Assembly: GCF_001411805.1 (NCBI RefSeq)
Contig: NZ_CP007213.1
Span: forward strand, 1,550,001-1,614,000
Source: Burkholderia plantarii
Lineage (GTDB): Bacteria > Pseudomonadota > Gammaproteobacteria > Burkholderiales > Burkholderiaceae
Length of the DNA: 64,000 nucleotides
Direction: 5' to 3'
The position numbers and the translations under genes are program-made. Shown in pieces: positions 39,749 to 47,689 of this stretch. The notes beneath the pieces were generated by a model, which worked only from the letters and a program-made list of their open reading frames with translations, did no database searches and had not been told where the DNA came from. Position 1 is the first letter of the stretch. Each line of letters begins with the position of its first letter.

Positions 39749-40512
39749 CGTGCGGCTCCTACGGTATTGCGCTGAATCAGCGGCAGAACTTCGTCGCGGG
39801 CACGCGCGACGTCGTTGGGGAAATCGATTTCGATCCACGGGGCGCCGGTCACGTCGGCGATGTCGAACGCGCGGCCGCCTTCGAGCAGCAGGTCGCGCAC
39901 GGCTTCCTCGTGGGGCAGGTTGGCTCGGCCGGAGTCGACGTAGCCGGCGACGATCTCGGCCAGGCGTTTGGCGGTGGCTTCGCTGAAGCGGAAGAAGCCG
40001 ACCGATTCGCCGATCATGTCGTACTGCAGGTCCACCGCGAGCTGCTTGCGCAGCTCGACCGGCACGCCGTCCTTCACGCAGAGCTTGACGGGCTCGTCGC
40101 CGGCCTCGAAGTCGCGGTCGATCAGCAGGCGGTCCACGGCCTGGTCCGGGTTCGCGACCAGCGCCTGCATGATGCTGTCGTCATAGAGCACGTCGGCGTC
40201 CATCAGCAGCACGTCGCCGCCGCGCGTGAGCGCGTCGGCCGCGGTATGGACCGTCAGCACGCTGCCGAGGTCGAAACGCGGGTTCAGGACGATCTCGGCG
40301 TGGCGGCCGAGGCGCGCCAGTTCGGCTTCGACCTTCTCGGACTGGAAGCCGAGCGCGAGCACGATCTCGGTCACGCCGAGCGACTCGAGCAGGCGCAGGT
40401 GCCGTTCGAGCAGGCTGAGTTCGTCGAAGCGCAGCAGGCATTTCGGGTACTGCGCCTCGGGAGGCAGTTGCAGACGCAGGCCGAGGCCCGCGGCGAGGAT
40501 GATGGCTCGCAT
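39745..40512 (-). CDS. Free-standing nucleotidyltransferase
   Basis: 255 residues starting [14 protein letters not shown], the nucleotide-binding loop of sugar/choline-phosphate nucleotidyltransferases; [20 protein letters not shown] and [18 protein letters not shown] (metal-binding DAD) follow. It is of the LicC/MobA-like type. Because the PEP mutase already carries a nucleotidyltransferase domain, this is a second activating enzyme in the operon; its substrate may be a different phosphonate or a polyol phosphate. It is 47 bp downstream of the flippase-like gene and overlaps the PEP mutase gene by four bases. Confidence 0.9.
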   Translation of the reverse strand: MRAIILAAGLGLRLQLPPEAQYPKCLLRFDELSLLERHLRLLESLGVTEIVLALGFQSEKVEAELARLGRHAEIVLNPRFDLGSVLTVHTAADALTRGGDVLLMDADVLYDDSIMQALVANPDQAVDRLLIDRDFEAGDEPVKLCVKDGVPVELRKQLAVDLQYDMIGESVGFFRFSEATAKRLAEIVAGYVDSGRANLPHEEAVRDLLLEGGRAFDIADVTGAPWIEIDFPNDVARARDEVLPLIQRNTVGAAR

Positions 40513-40559
40513 TGAATACTCCACGCAATGTTGGTTGCTACGTGGCCCGGAGCGGGCCT

Positions 40560-41558
40560 TTAGTCCGCGAGCTGCGGCGCACGGCGCCGCTGCCAGTTTC
40601 GTTCAATGAAATGCAGGTACAGGATGCCGGGCAGGCCGAACGCGAGTTCGCGCGCGCGCTTGGCGAGCGACAGCGCGAGCGCCGCGTCCGGCGGCAGCCC
40701 GACGAGCGGGGCGAGCAGCAGGTAGCCGCCTTCCTGCGCGCCGAGCGAGCCGGGAATCATGAAGGCGGCGCCGCGAATCGCCTGGCCGACGCTCTCCAGC
40801 AGCAGCGCGTCGACAAGCCCGACCGGGTGGCCGAGGAAGTGCAGCGCGAGCCACACCTCGCCGGTGCCGAGCACCCAGCCGGCGAAGCTGAACCAGAACG
40901 TGCGGGCCACGCGGTCGCGCTTGCCGTACAGCTCGCCGACGGCCGAGTCGATCGCGTCGGCGCGCGTGGCGAGCGAGGGCCAGTCGCGCGGGCCGAGCGC
41001 CTTCGAGACCATCCGCAGCCCGCGGCCGAACAGGCCGCGCCGCTGCGCGAGATAGAAGCCGGCCGCGCAGATGCCGAGCAGCGCGGTGGCGATCAGCGCC
41101 GGCGTGCGCAGGTGCGCGGCCGCCTCGCTGTTGGTGCCGAGGCTGAAGGTGGCGATCCCGGCCAGCGCGAACAGGATCTGCGCGAGCGCCTGCATGGTGG
41201 TGCTGACCGTCACGGCCGCGGCCGCGCGCGGCATCGGCACGCCTTTCTGCGAGAGGTAGCGCGCCATCAGCACCGGGCCGCCGATCTGTCCGGCCGGCAG
41301 CAGGCTGTTGACCGATTCGAGCACCCAGCGCGCGAACAGCGAATCGAGCATCGACACGCCGGGCGTGCCGCGCGGGAACATCACGGCGATCGCGCGCGCG
41401 TCGAACACGATCGGCACGAGGTGGAACAGGGCGACCAGGGCGAGGCCCCAGCCGGCCGTCGCGAGCGTCGACACCACGGCACCGAAGCCTTGCCACGACA
41501 GCAACGCGATGAACAATGCCGTCCCGATGGACAGCAGGATGAGGCCGGCGCGGGTCAT
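40560..41558 (-). CDS. Lysylphosphatidylglycerol synthase TM-type flippase-like protein
   Basis: 332 residues with about eight hydrophobic segments and the UPF0104/LPG-synthase transmembrane family pattern (SLFARWVLESVNSLLPAGQIGGPVLMARYL; SVGQAIRGAAFMIPGSLGAQEGGYLLLAPL). The second conserved PGxLGxQEG loop is diagnostic. HpnL-like relatives are proposed transporters or flippases of lipid-linked molecules. In a phosphonate operon with a CDP-alcohol phosphatidyltransferase it most likely moves the finished phosphonolipid across the inner membrane. ATGA overlap with the oxygenase gene. Confidence 0.88.
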   Translation of the reverse strand: MTRAGLILLSIGTALFIALLSWQGFGAVVSTLATAGWGLALVALFHLVPIVFDARAIAVMFPRGTPGVSMLDSLFARWVLESVNSLLPAGQIGGPVLMARYLSQKGVPMPRAAAAVTVSTTMQALAQILFALAGIATFSLGTNSEAAAHLRTPALIATALLGICAAGFYLAQRRGLFGRGLRMVSKALGPRDWPSLATRADAIDSAVGELYGKRDRVARTFWFSFAGWVLGTGEVWLALHFLGHPVGLVDALLLESVGQAIRGAAFMIPGSLGAQEGGYLLLAPLVGLPPDAALALSLAKRARELAFGLPGILYLHFIERNWQRRRAPQLAD

Positions 41559-42364
41559 GAGCGGGTGGGGCGGCGCGTCGCGAGCTGCTTGAACACCTGC
41601 CGGAAGCCGAAGTAGGCGATCGCATCCTTCATGTTCGAGATGAAGCGCTTCCACGGACGCATGCCCGGGTCGGTCACGTACTCGAAGGTCAGCGAGACGC
41701 GGATCTCGTTCTCGCGCGCGGGCGTCACGCGGTGGCGCAGCTTGTCGCCGTCGAACAGGACGATGCCGCCGTCGGCGATCTGCACCGCGCCCGGTTCGTC
41801 GGGCACGGCCGGGTTGCGCGTGTGGAGCTCGTATTCGAGCTGGCACGAGGAGTCGTCGATCACGCCGATCAGCAGCGTGTAGCGGCGGCCGTCGTAGTAC
41901 GAGGTGTCGTAGTGCCAGCCGATGTGGTCGCCCGGCTTCGTGTAGTAGTAGAGCGCGTAGGCGTGCGGATCGTCGGCGGGCGAGACCTGCAGCGTGTCGC
42001 CGGTCAGCTTTTCGAGCAGGCCGAGCAGCGCCTTCGAGCGGTACAGCTCGGCGATGTACGGCGCCTTCTCGTCGATCGTGTGGCGGCTCACGCTGCCGCC
42101 CTGCTTGTGGCCCGGCAGGTAGTTCCGGTTCAGGTCCGGCAGCAGCGCGCGCGCGAGCCCGGCGAGCTGCGCGGCGGTGTCCTTCGGCAGGAACCGGTCG
42201 AGGTAGATGAACGCGCCCTGGCGTTCGAAGTCCTGCCGCAGGCGGTCGGTGTCGAGCGCCGCCACGGCGGCGGCCACGGCCCGGTCGGCGCTCGCGGGCG
42301 CGCTCGCGCCGGCGGCCGCGGAGGCGGTGCGCGGCCCGGTTCCGGCTTCGATGGGGGTACTCAT
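41555..42364 (-). CDS. Fe(II)/2-oxoglutarate-dependent oxygenase (HalD/BesD-like)
   Basis: 269 residues. Residues 1-35 are an Ala-rich low-complexity start. The double-stranded beta-helix carries the iron triad His151-Tyr-Asp153 (GWHYDTSYYDGRRYTLL), distal His211 (FDGDKLRHRVTPA) and 2-oxoglutarate-binding Arg222 (IRVSLTFEY). The surrounding sequence resembles the HalD/BesD halogenase family, but halogenases have Gly or Ala at the Asp position, so this one should hydroxylate. In the operon a likely target is the carbon next to phosphorus in aminoethylphosphonate; this is inference. Overlaps both neighbours by four bases. Confidence 0.87.
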   Translation of the reverse strand: MSTPIEAGTGPRTASAAAGASAPASADRAVAAAVAALDTDRLRQDFERQGAFIYLDRFLPKDTAAQLAGLARALLPDLNRNYLPGHKQGGSVSRHTIDEKAPYIAELYRSKALLGLLEKLTGDTLQVSPADDPHAYALYYYTKPGDHIGWHYDTSYYDGRRYTLLIGVIDDSSCQLEYELHTRNPAVPDEPGAVQIADGGIVLFDGDKLRHRVTPARENEIRVSLTFEYVTDPGMRPWKRFISNMKDAIAYFGFRQVFKQLATRRPTRS

Positions 42365-43041
42365 TTCGTCGGCTGGATTTCGGTGGGATTGCTGGCGGCG
42401 GCCGGGACGGCGGCGCGGCGCACGATGCGCCAGTAGTCGATCACGACCCAGGCCGCGAACAGCGGGGCGCCGATCGCGGCCGCGAACACGAAACGCTCGA
42501 CACCGTCGAACAGCGTCACGAGCGGCAGCAGGTACAGCACGTCCTCGGTCTCGAAGCCGCCGATCGACGCCTGCCGGGTGCCGGCCTTGCCGGCGAGCGA
42601 TTCGATCCGCATGCGCAGGAAGAAGATCAGCGCCACGGCCGCGCCGGCGACGGTGCCGAGCAGCACCGGCGGCGCGAACATGCGGCCGCCCTGGGCGACG
42701 ATCCCCGCGCCCATGCAGACGAACAGCGCCACGGTGATCACCGCGTCGCTCGCGAGGTCGTAGAAATGACCGATCTTGCTGGTCTTGCCGCTGATGCGCG
42801 CCAGTTCGCCGTCGGTGTGGTCGACGAAATTGGACAGCACGATCAGGAAGGCCCCCGCGTTGATCCACCCAAACCCGCCCTGCGCAAGGCAGACCGCGCC
42901 GGCAAGGCCGATCAGCAGGCGCAGCGTGGTCAGGTGATTCGGGGTAACGGGCGTATCGACGAGCGGCGTGACGAGCCGGCGCGCGAGCCGTGCGTCCCAG
43001 GTGCGTGGGGGCGGCGGCACGATGAGTTTTCTTTGGTCCAT
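42361..43041 (-). CDS. CDP-alcohol phosphatidyltransferase
   Basis: 226 residues from the ATG at 43041. The complete family motif D-x2-DG-x2-AR-x8-G-x3-D-x3-D reads DHTDGELARISGKTSKIGHFYDLASD, and about six membrane segments follow. These enzymes move a phospho-alcohol from a CDP/CMP carrier to a lipid or vice versa. As the first gene of the phosphonate operon it most likely transfers the CMP-activated aminoethylphosphonate to diacylglycerol, or uses CDP-diacylglycerol, to form a phosphonolipid. Ends in an ATGA overlap with the oxygenase gene. Confidence 0.9.
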   Translation of the reverse strand: MDQRKLIVPPPPRTWDARLARRLVTPLVDTPVTPNHLTTLRLLIGLAGAVCLAQGGFGWINAGAFLIVLSNFVDHTDGELARISGKTSKIGHFYDLASDAVITVALFVCMGAGIVAQGGRMFAPPVLLGTVAGAAVALIFFLRMRIESLAGKAGTRQASIGGFETEDVLYLLPLVTLFDGVERFVFAAAIGAPLFAAWVVIDYWRIVRRAAVPAAASNPTEIQPTK

Positions 43042-43601
43042 CGGCGGAATATATACGGATTTGTAACGATTTGCTTTTTGGCAGGGCTCGATTTTGACAT
43101 GACGATGTCCCGCCGGGGTTTGACCAAAAAGGGATCGATGTCGCGCCACGGTGGATGGCGAGACGAATTTTGAGGCGTTTAGTCGCGATTCGTGGCGCCG
43201 GCGCGGCACCGCCCGCGCCACGGTCGGGCGCCGCGGGCTTGCGGGACGGGCGAGAGCGGGGAGCCGGCAGGGCGCGTGGCCGGTTTTTCGTGGTGCCGGG
43301 CGGTGCCGCCAAGACCGATTTCGAGCCGTTGGCGAGCGGCGAAATGTGTTGCGCGGTGTTGCGTGCCGCGCAGTGACCGGCGGCCCGGCCTGCGCCGGGT
43401 TCGGGGCGCTGGCCGGAATGTCGCGCGGCGCCGGGGGCGGGCCAGTCGCGCTGTCGGCAAATTGAAAGAATAGTGCGCGTCATGGAACGGACGCGGAATA
43501 AAGGCGCGCCGCGTGCCGTTTTGCCGTTCGGACGCGCCCGCCGCCGGATTCGACGCGGCGCGCGCGGATCATTTCAACTTCCCTCCATTTCCCCGGCGAC
43601 G
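43042..43601. other. Divergent region between phosphonate operon and lprI-like gene
   Basis: 560 bp without a supported gene. The 100 bp next to the phosphonate operon are A/T-richer (atatatacgg, ttgctttttgg, gattttgacatga) and should contain its promoter, but no single pair of hexamers is convincing. The rest is GC-rich without recognisable features. Confidence 0.4.
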
Positions 43602-44003
43602 ATGAGAATCCTGACAATCCGCGCAGCGCTGCTCGCGATGGCGGCGGCGAGCGCGCCCGCGTTCGCGGCGCCGTCCGGCTGCATGGCCGATGCCACCACC
43701 CAGACCGCCATCGACGACTGCGCGGCGAGCCGCTACCGGCAGTCCGACCTGCAACTGAACCACACCTATCAGGCGCTCGTCGCGAAGGTCGCCGAGCCGG
43801 CTCGCGGCCGGCTGAAGGAAGCGCAGCGCCACTGGGTGGCGTGGCGCGACGCCCAGTGCGCGTTCGAGGCGAGCGGCGTGGCGGGCGGCAGCGCCGCGCC
43901 GATAGTCGCCAGCCAGTGCCTGGACGCGCTCACGCGCGCGCAGACGCGGCGCCTCGACAGCCATCTGCACTGTCCCGAAGGCGACCTCGCCTGCACGAAC
44001 TGA
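43602..44003 (+). CDS. LprI/DUF1311 family secreted protein
   Basis: 133 residues from the ATG at 43602. Signal peptide MRILTIRAALLAMAAASAPAFA, then the LprI/DUF1311 domain with four of its conserved cysteines (SGCMADATTQTAIDDCAASRY, LKEAQRHWVAWRDAQCAFEA, IVASQCLDALTRAQTRRLDSHL). Family members are periplasmic or lipid-anchored; the mycobacterial LprI inhibits lysozyme. A lysozyme-inhibitor role here is inferred from family only. Two further Cys sit at the C-terminus (HCPEGDLACTN). Confidence 0.85.
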   Translation: MRILTIRAALLAMAAASAPAFAAPSGCMADATTQTAIDDCAASRYRQSDLQLNHTYQALVAKVAEPARGRLKEAQRHWVAWRDAQCAFEASGVAGGSAAPIVASQCLDALTRAQTRRLDSHLHCPEGDLACTN

Positions 44004-44321
44004 GGCTCGAACCGGGGCGCAAACCGGGGCGCGCCGTGCCCATGTGCCCGGCGCCCGCGCCACGCTGCCGGGCTGTATAGCCGGATAACAAAAAAAACGC
44101 CACGGGCATAGGGTTTTCCTTTCGATCCAAGTAGACTGTCCGACCTTGCGGTCCGACCCCGCGCGCGGCTCATGGCGCGGCGGTGCCGCAATCACGTCGG
44201 GCACGGGCCGGCGCGCGCACTCCGGGACGCGCGCCGCGACCGGAGGCCCGACGGCGCCGGGCTCCGCGCTTCACCCCCGCGTCACCCCCCGCGTTTCACC
44301 CACATTCATCCGGAGGAGCAC
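44004..44321. other. Intergenic region before the LivK-like gene
   Basis: 318 bp. It holds a direct repeat of accggggcgca near 44010-44031 and an eight-base A run at about 44090-44097. No gene was seen. The CGGAGGAG stretch at 44311-44318 is the ribosome-binding site of the next gene. Confidence 0.4.
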
Positions 44322-45482
44322 ATGCATATGAAGCAGACATCCCTGATCGGCGCGCGTCACGTCATTCGGCTCGGCGTCGCCGCGCTGTTCTCGCTGACGG
44401 CCGCGACCGGCGCGCTGGCGGACCAGATCGTGAAGATCGGCAGCGTCGAGCCGCTGACGGGCGGCGCCTCGCATCTGGGCAAGGACAACGAGAACGGCGC
44501 GCGCCTCGCGATCGAGGAGATTAACGCGCAGGGCCTGACGATCGGCGGCCAGAAGATCACGCTGCAGCTCGACGGCCAGGACGACGCGGGCGACCCGCGC
44601 ACGGCCACCCAGGTCGCGCAGAAGCTCGTCGACGAGAAGGTCGCGGCGGTGGTCGGCCACCTGAACTCGGGCACCTCGATCCCGGCCTCGAAGATCTACA
44701 GCGATGCCGGCATCGTGCAGATCTCGCCGTCGTCGACCAACCCGGTCTATACGCAGCAGGGTTTCAAGACCACCTACCGGATGGTCGCCACCGACGCGCA
44801 GCAGGGCCCGGCGCTCGCCAGCTACGCGCAGGCCAAGGCGATCAAGACGGTCGCCGTGATCGACGATTCGACCGCCTACGGCCAGGGGCTCGCCAACGAG
44901 TTCGAGAAGAAGGCCAAGGCGCTCGGCATCAAGGTGCTCTCGCACGACGCGACCAACGACAAGGCGGTCGATTTCCGCGCGATCCTCACCAAGATCAAGG
45001 GCGAGAACCCGGACGCGATCATGTACGGCGGCATGGACGCGACGGGCGGCCCGCTCGCCAAGCAGGCCAGGCAGCTCGGCCTGCGCGCGAAGCTGTTCTC
45101 GGGCGACGGCGTCTGCACCGAGCAGCTCTCGGACCTCGCCGGCCCGGCCGCCGACAACGTGATCTGCTCGCAGCCGGGCGCCGCGATCGAGACGATGCCG
45201 GGCGGCGCGGCGTTCCAGGCCAAGTACCAGAAGCGCTTCGGCCAGATCATCAAGTTCGACGCGCCGTTCTCGTATGACGCGGTCTACATCATCGTCGACG
45301 CGATGAAGCGCGCGAACTCGACCGACCCGGCGAAGATCCTCGCGGCGATGCCGGCCACCGACCACAAGGGCGTGATCGGCGAGACCGTGTTCGACGCGAA
45401 GGGCGACCTGAAGCACGGCGTGATCTCGCTGTACGGCTACAAGGCCGGCAAGAAGACCTTTGTCGACGAAGTGAAGATGTAA
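44322..45482 (+). CDS. Branched-chain amino-acid type ABC substrate-binding protein
   Basis: 386 residues from the ATG at 44322 after an optimal CGGAGGAG site. Signal peptide HVIRLGVAALFSLTAATGALA, mature start DQIVKIGSVEPLTGGASHLG as in LivJ/LivK proteins, and the periplasmic-binding type I segments VAAVVGHLNSGTSIPASKIYSDAGIVQISPSS and VIDDSTAYGQGLANEFEKKAK. It binds Leu/Ile/Val-like amino acids in the periplasm. No permease or ATPase genes are adjacent, so it is an orphan binding protein. A hairpin at 45490-45516 follows. Confidence 0.92.
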   Translation: MHMKQTSLIGARHVIRLGVAALFSLTAATGALADQIVKIGSVEPLTGGASHLGKDNENGARLAIEEINAQGLTIGGQKITLQLDGQDDAGDPRTATQVAQKLVDEKVAAVVGHLNSGTSIPASKIYSDAGIVQISPSSTNPVYTQQGFKTTYRMVATDAQQGPALASYAQAKAIKTVAVIDDSTAYGQGLANEFEKKAKALGIKVLSHDATNDKAVDFRAILTKIKGENPDAIMYGGMDATGGPLAKQARQLGLRAKLFSGDGVCTEQLSDLAGPAADNVICSQPGAAIETMPGGAAFQAKYQKRFGQIIKFDAPFSYDAVYIIVDAMKRANSTDPAKILAAMPATDHKGVIGETVFDAKGDLKHGVISLYGYKAGKKTFVDEVKM

Positions 45483-45489
45483 TCGGCGA

Positions 45490-45516
45490 GGCCCCGGGCA
45501 ATCACCGTCCGGGGCC
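45490..45516. terminator. Hairpin between convergent genes
   Basis: An 8-bp perfect stem (GGCCCCGG at 45490-45497 with CCGGGGCC at 45509-45516) and an 11-nt loop lie 7 bp after the binding-protein stop codon and before the convergent methyltransferase stop at 45550. It could serve both transcripts; no T-tract is present. Confidence 0.5.
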
Positions 45517-45549
45517 GGCGGCGCGTCGAAGTCCGGCGCGCCGCCGGGC

Positions 45550-46284
45550 TCAGCGGGCGCGCCGCGCCGCCACCAGCATCATCATCGGGCGCTCGCGCTC
45601 CTGCGCCAGCTCGGGCTGCGCCTCCACCTGCGCCGGCGTCGGCCCCCATTCGTTCAGGTGCTCGAACACGAACCCCGACTCCACCAGCAGGTTCAGCAGC
45701 GTGCCGAGCGTGCGGTGCTGCTTGATCACCCCCTCGGCCAGCCAGTCCACCTCGCGCCGTCCCTCGCGCTGATAGCCCTCCAGCGGCCAGAAGCGGCCGC
45801 CGTCGGCGTCGCTGCGAAAGCCGGGGCGGGCCGACGCGGTCAGCACCGGATGCTCCATCGAGAACACCAGCCGGCCGTCAGGCACCAGCGCACGGTGAAT
45901 CGCATGCATCAGCGCGGGCAGGTTCTCGACGTAGTGGAACGCCAGCGAACTGTAGACGAGGTCGAACGCGGCGGCCGGCAGGTCGAGCCGTTCGAGGTCG
46001 GTGCGGCGGTAGGCGATGCGCGTGTCGCGAGTGGTGGCGGCGGCGCGCTCGAGCATGCGCTCCGAGACGTCGATGCCGAGCACGCTGGCCGCGCCGTGTT
46101 CGGCGGCCCAGCGGCAGAACCAGCCGTAGCCGCAGCCGAGATCGGCGATGCGCAGCTCGCGCAGGTCGGGCAGCAGCGCGCGCAGCGCCGGCCATTCCGG
46201 GGCGCCGTCGAGCCCGTGAATCGAGCGGTTCAGCTTCGCGTAGCTGGCGAAGAAAGCCGGATCGTCGTAGATGTTCTGTGTCAC
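45550..46284 (-). CDS. Class I SAM-dependent methyltransferase
   Basis: 244 residues from a GTG at 46284, 8 nt after GGGAG, giving the common start (M)TQNIYDDPAFFASYAKLNRSIHGLDGAPEW; an ATG at 46374 would add 30 unconserved residues. SAM-binding motif I is RIADLGCGYGWFCRWAAEHGA, motif post-I VLGIDVSERMLERA, and FDLVYSSLAFHYVENL is motif II. The substrate is unknown. It is a single-gene unit, divergent from the LysR gene at 46605. Confidence 0.87.
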   Translation of the reverse strand: MTQNIYDDPAFFASYAKLNRSIHGLDGAPEWPALRALLPDLRELRIADLGCGYGWFCRWAAEHGAASVLGIDVSERMLERAAATTRDTRIAYRRTDLERLDLPAAAFDLVYSSLAFHYVENLPALMHAIHRALVPDGRLVFSMEHPVLTASARPGFRSDADGGRFWPLEGYQREGRREVDWLAEGVIKQHRTLGTLLNLLVESGFVFEHLNEWGPTPAQVEAQPELAQERERPMMMLVAARRAR

Positions 46285-46604
46285 CGGTAGGGCTCCCGAG
46301 ATCGATTCGCCGCGCTCCGCGCTCAGGCGCCCGGCGGGCGCGCTCGGCCCGCCACGCGGCGGCGGCGATGTCATGAATGCTCGGGGATCGTAGCGCGTAA
46401 CGCAAGAACTGGCGAGCCAAGGCTTGAGGCAGGTCTTTTTGTGCGCGATCGGCGCGTGTAAAGGCGCGCGGCAGGTGCAGCCGGCGGGCTCGCGGTTCGG
46501 GCCGGGCGGGGGCGCGGCTCGTGCCGGACCCGCATGCGGTGCCGCCGCGCCGGCCGCCCGGCTGCTACACTGAATCGCTCCGAATCCCCGCCAAGCTCCC
46601 GATC

Positions 46605-47564
46605 ATGACCACCGCGTCGTCCGGCTTCGTCGCCGGCAACACGCTGCTGAACCCGCAGTGGCTGCGCACCTTCGAAACCCTCGTCGACACCGGCAATTTC
46701 ACGCGCGCGGCCGAACGGCTCGGGCTCACGCAGGCCGCCGTCAGCCAGCATCTGCGCCATCTGGAGGACCAGCTCGGGCTGCTCGTGATCCGGCGTCCAC
46801 GCGGCATCGACGTGACGCCCACCGGCCGCGTGGTGCTCGACTACTGCGCCGAGCTTTCGCGCGCCGACCGGCGCTTGCGCGGCCGGCTCGCCGAGGCCGA
46901 CGCCGATTGCGGCGAGATCAGCCTGATCACGCCCGGCAGCATCGGGCTGGCGATGGCGCCCTGGCTGATCGACATGCAGCTCGAAACGCCGGGCCTGGCG
47001 GTGCGGCACCGCTTTGCGCCCGATCGCGAGGTGCTCGACGCGGTGCTGTCGAACCTCTACGAAGTCGGGCTCGTCACGTTGAAGCCCGACGACGAACGGC
47101 TCGCCGCCTGCCGCTTCGCCGAGGAACCGCTCGAACTCGTGGTGCCGGCCGGCGAACGGGCGCACGACTGGAGCGACCTGCAGCGGCTCGGCTTCATCGA
47201 CCATCCGGACGGCATCGCGATGGCCAACCGCCTGCTGAGCCGGCGCTTTCCCGACAATCCCGGCGTGCGCGGCCTGCCGCGCCGCGCCTTCACGAACCAG
47301 GTCGGCCTGATCCTCGAACCGGTCGCGCGCGGGCTCGGCTTCACGGTGATTCCTCGCTACGCGCGGCAGGCGTTCGCGCGCCAGGACGCGATCGGGGTGA
47401 TCGAGTGCGGCGCGCCGGTGGTGGATACGCTCTGGCTGATCCATCGCGCCGAATGGGGGCTGTCGAGCCGCATGGCGCGCGCCGTCGAGACGCTGCGCGA
47501 GCGGCTCGGCACGGCCGTCGCGGTGGCCTGCGAGCGCGATGCCGTGCCGCATCGGGGGCGGTGA
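46605..47564 (+). CDS. LysR family transcriptional regulator
   Basis: 319 residues from the ATG at 46605 (MTTASSGFVAGNTLLNPQWLRTF). Helix-turn-helix GNFTRAAERLGLTQAAVSQHLRHLEDQLG and an effector domain with ISLITPGSIGLAMAPWLIDMQL and GIAMANRLLSRRF segments. The nearest divergent gene is the SAM methyltransferase, 320 bp away; whether it is the target is unknown. Confidence 0.9.
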   Translation: MTTASSGFVAGNTLLNPQWLRTFETLVDTGNFTRAAERLGLTQAAVSQHLRHLEDQLGLLVIRRPRGIDVTPTGRVVLDYCAELSRADRRLRGRLAEADADCGEISLITPGSIGLAMAPWLIDMQLETPGLAVRHRFAPDREVLDAVLSNLYEVGLVTLKPDDERLAACRFAEEPLELVVPAGERAHDWSDLQRLGFIDHPDGIAMANRLLSRRFPDNPGVRGLPRRAFTNQVGLILEPVARGLGFTVIPRYARQAFARQDAIGVIECGAPVVDTLWLIHRAEWGLSSRMARAVETLRERLGTAVAVACERDAVPHRGR

Positions 47565-47689
47565 GCGGCGGCGCGCCGGCGCCCGACGGCGCGCTCATGC
47601 CCACCCCGCCCACCCCGCCTAAAGGACCGGCGGGCCGCTGCCGTTAAGGCGTCGTCGGGAAAACGAAAAACAGACGACGGGGGACCAAC

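Noticed and set aside
41555..42364. Calling this gene a halogenase
   Set aside because: The iron site has Asp153 in the HxD motif; radical halogenases of this family need Gly or Ala there.
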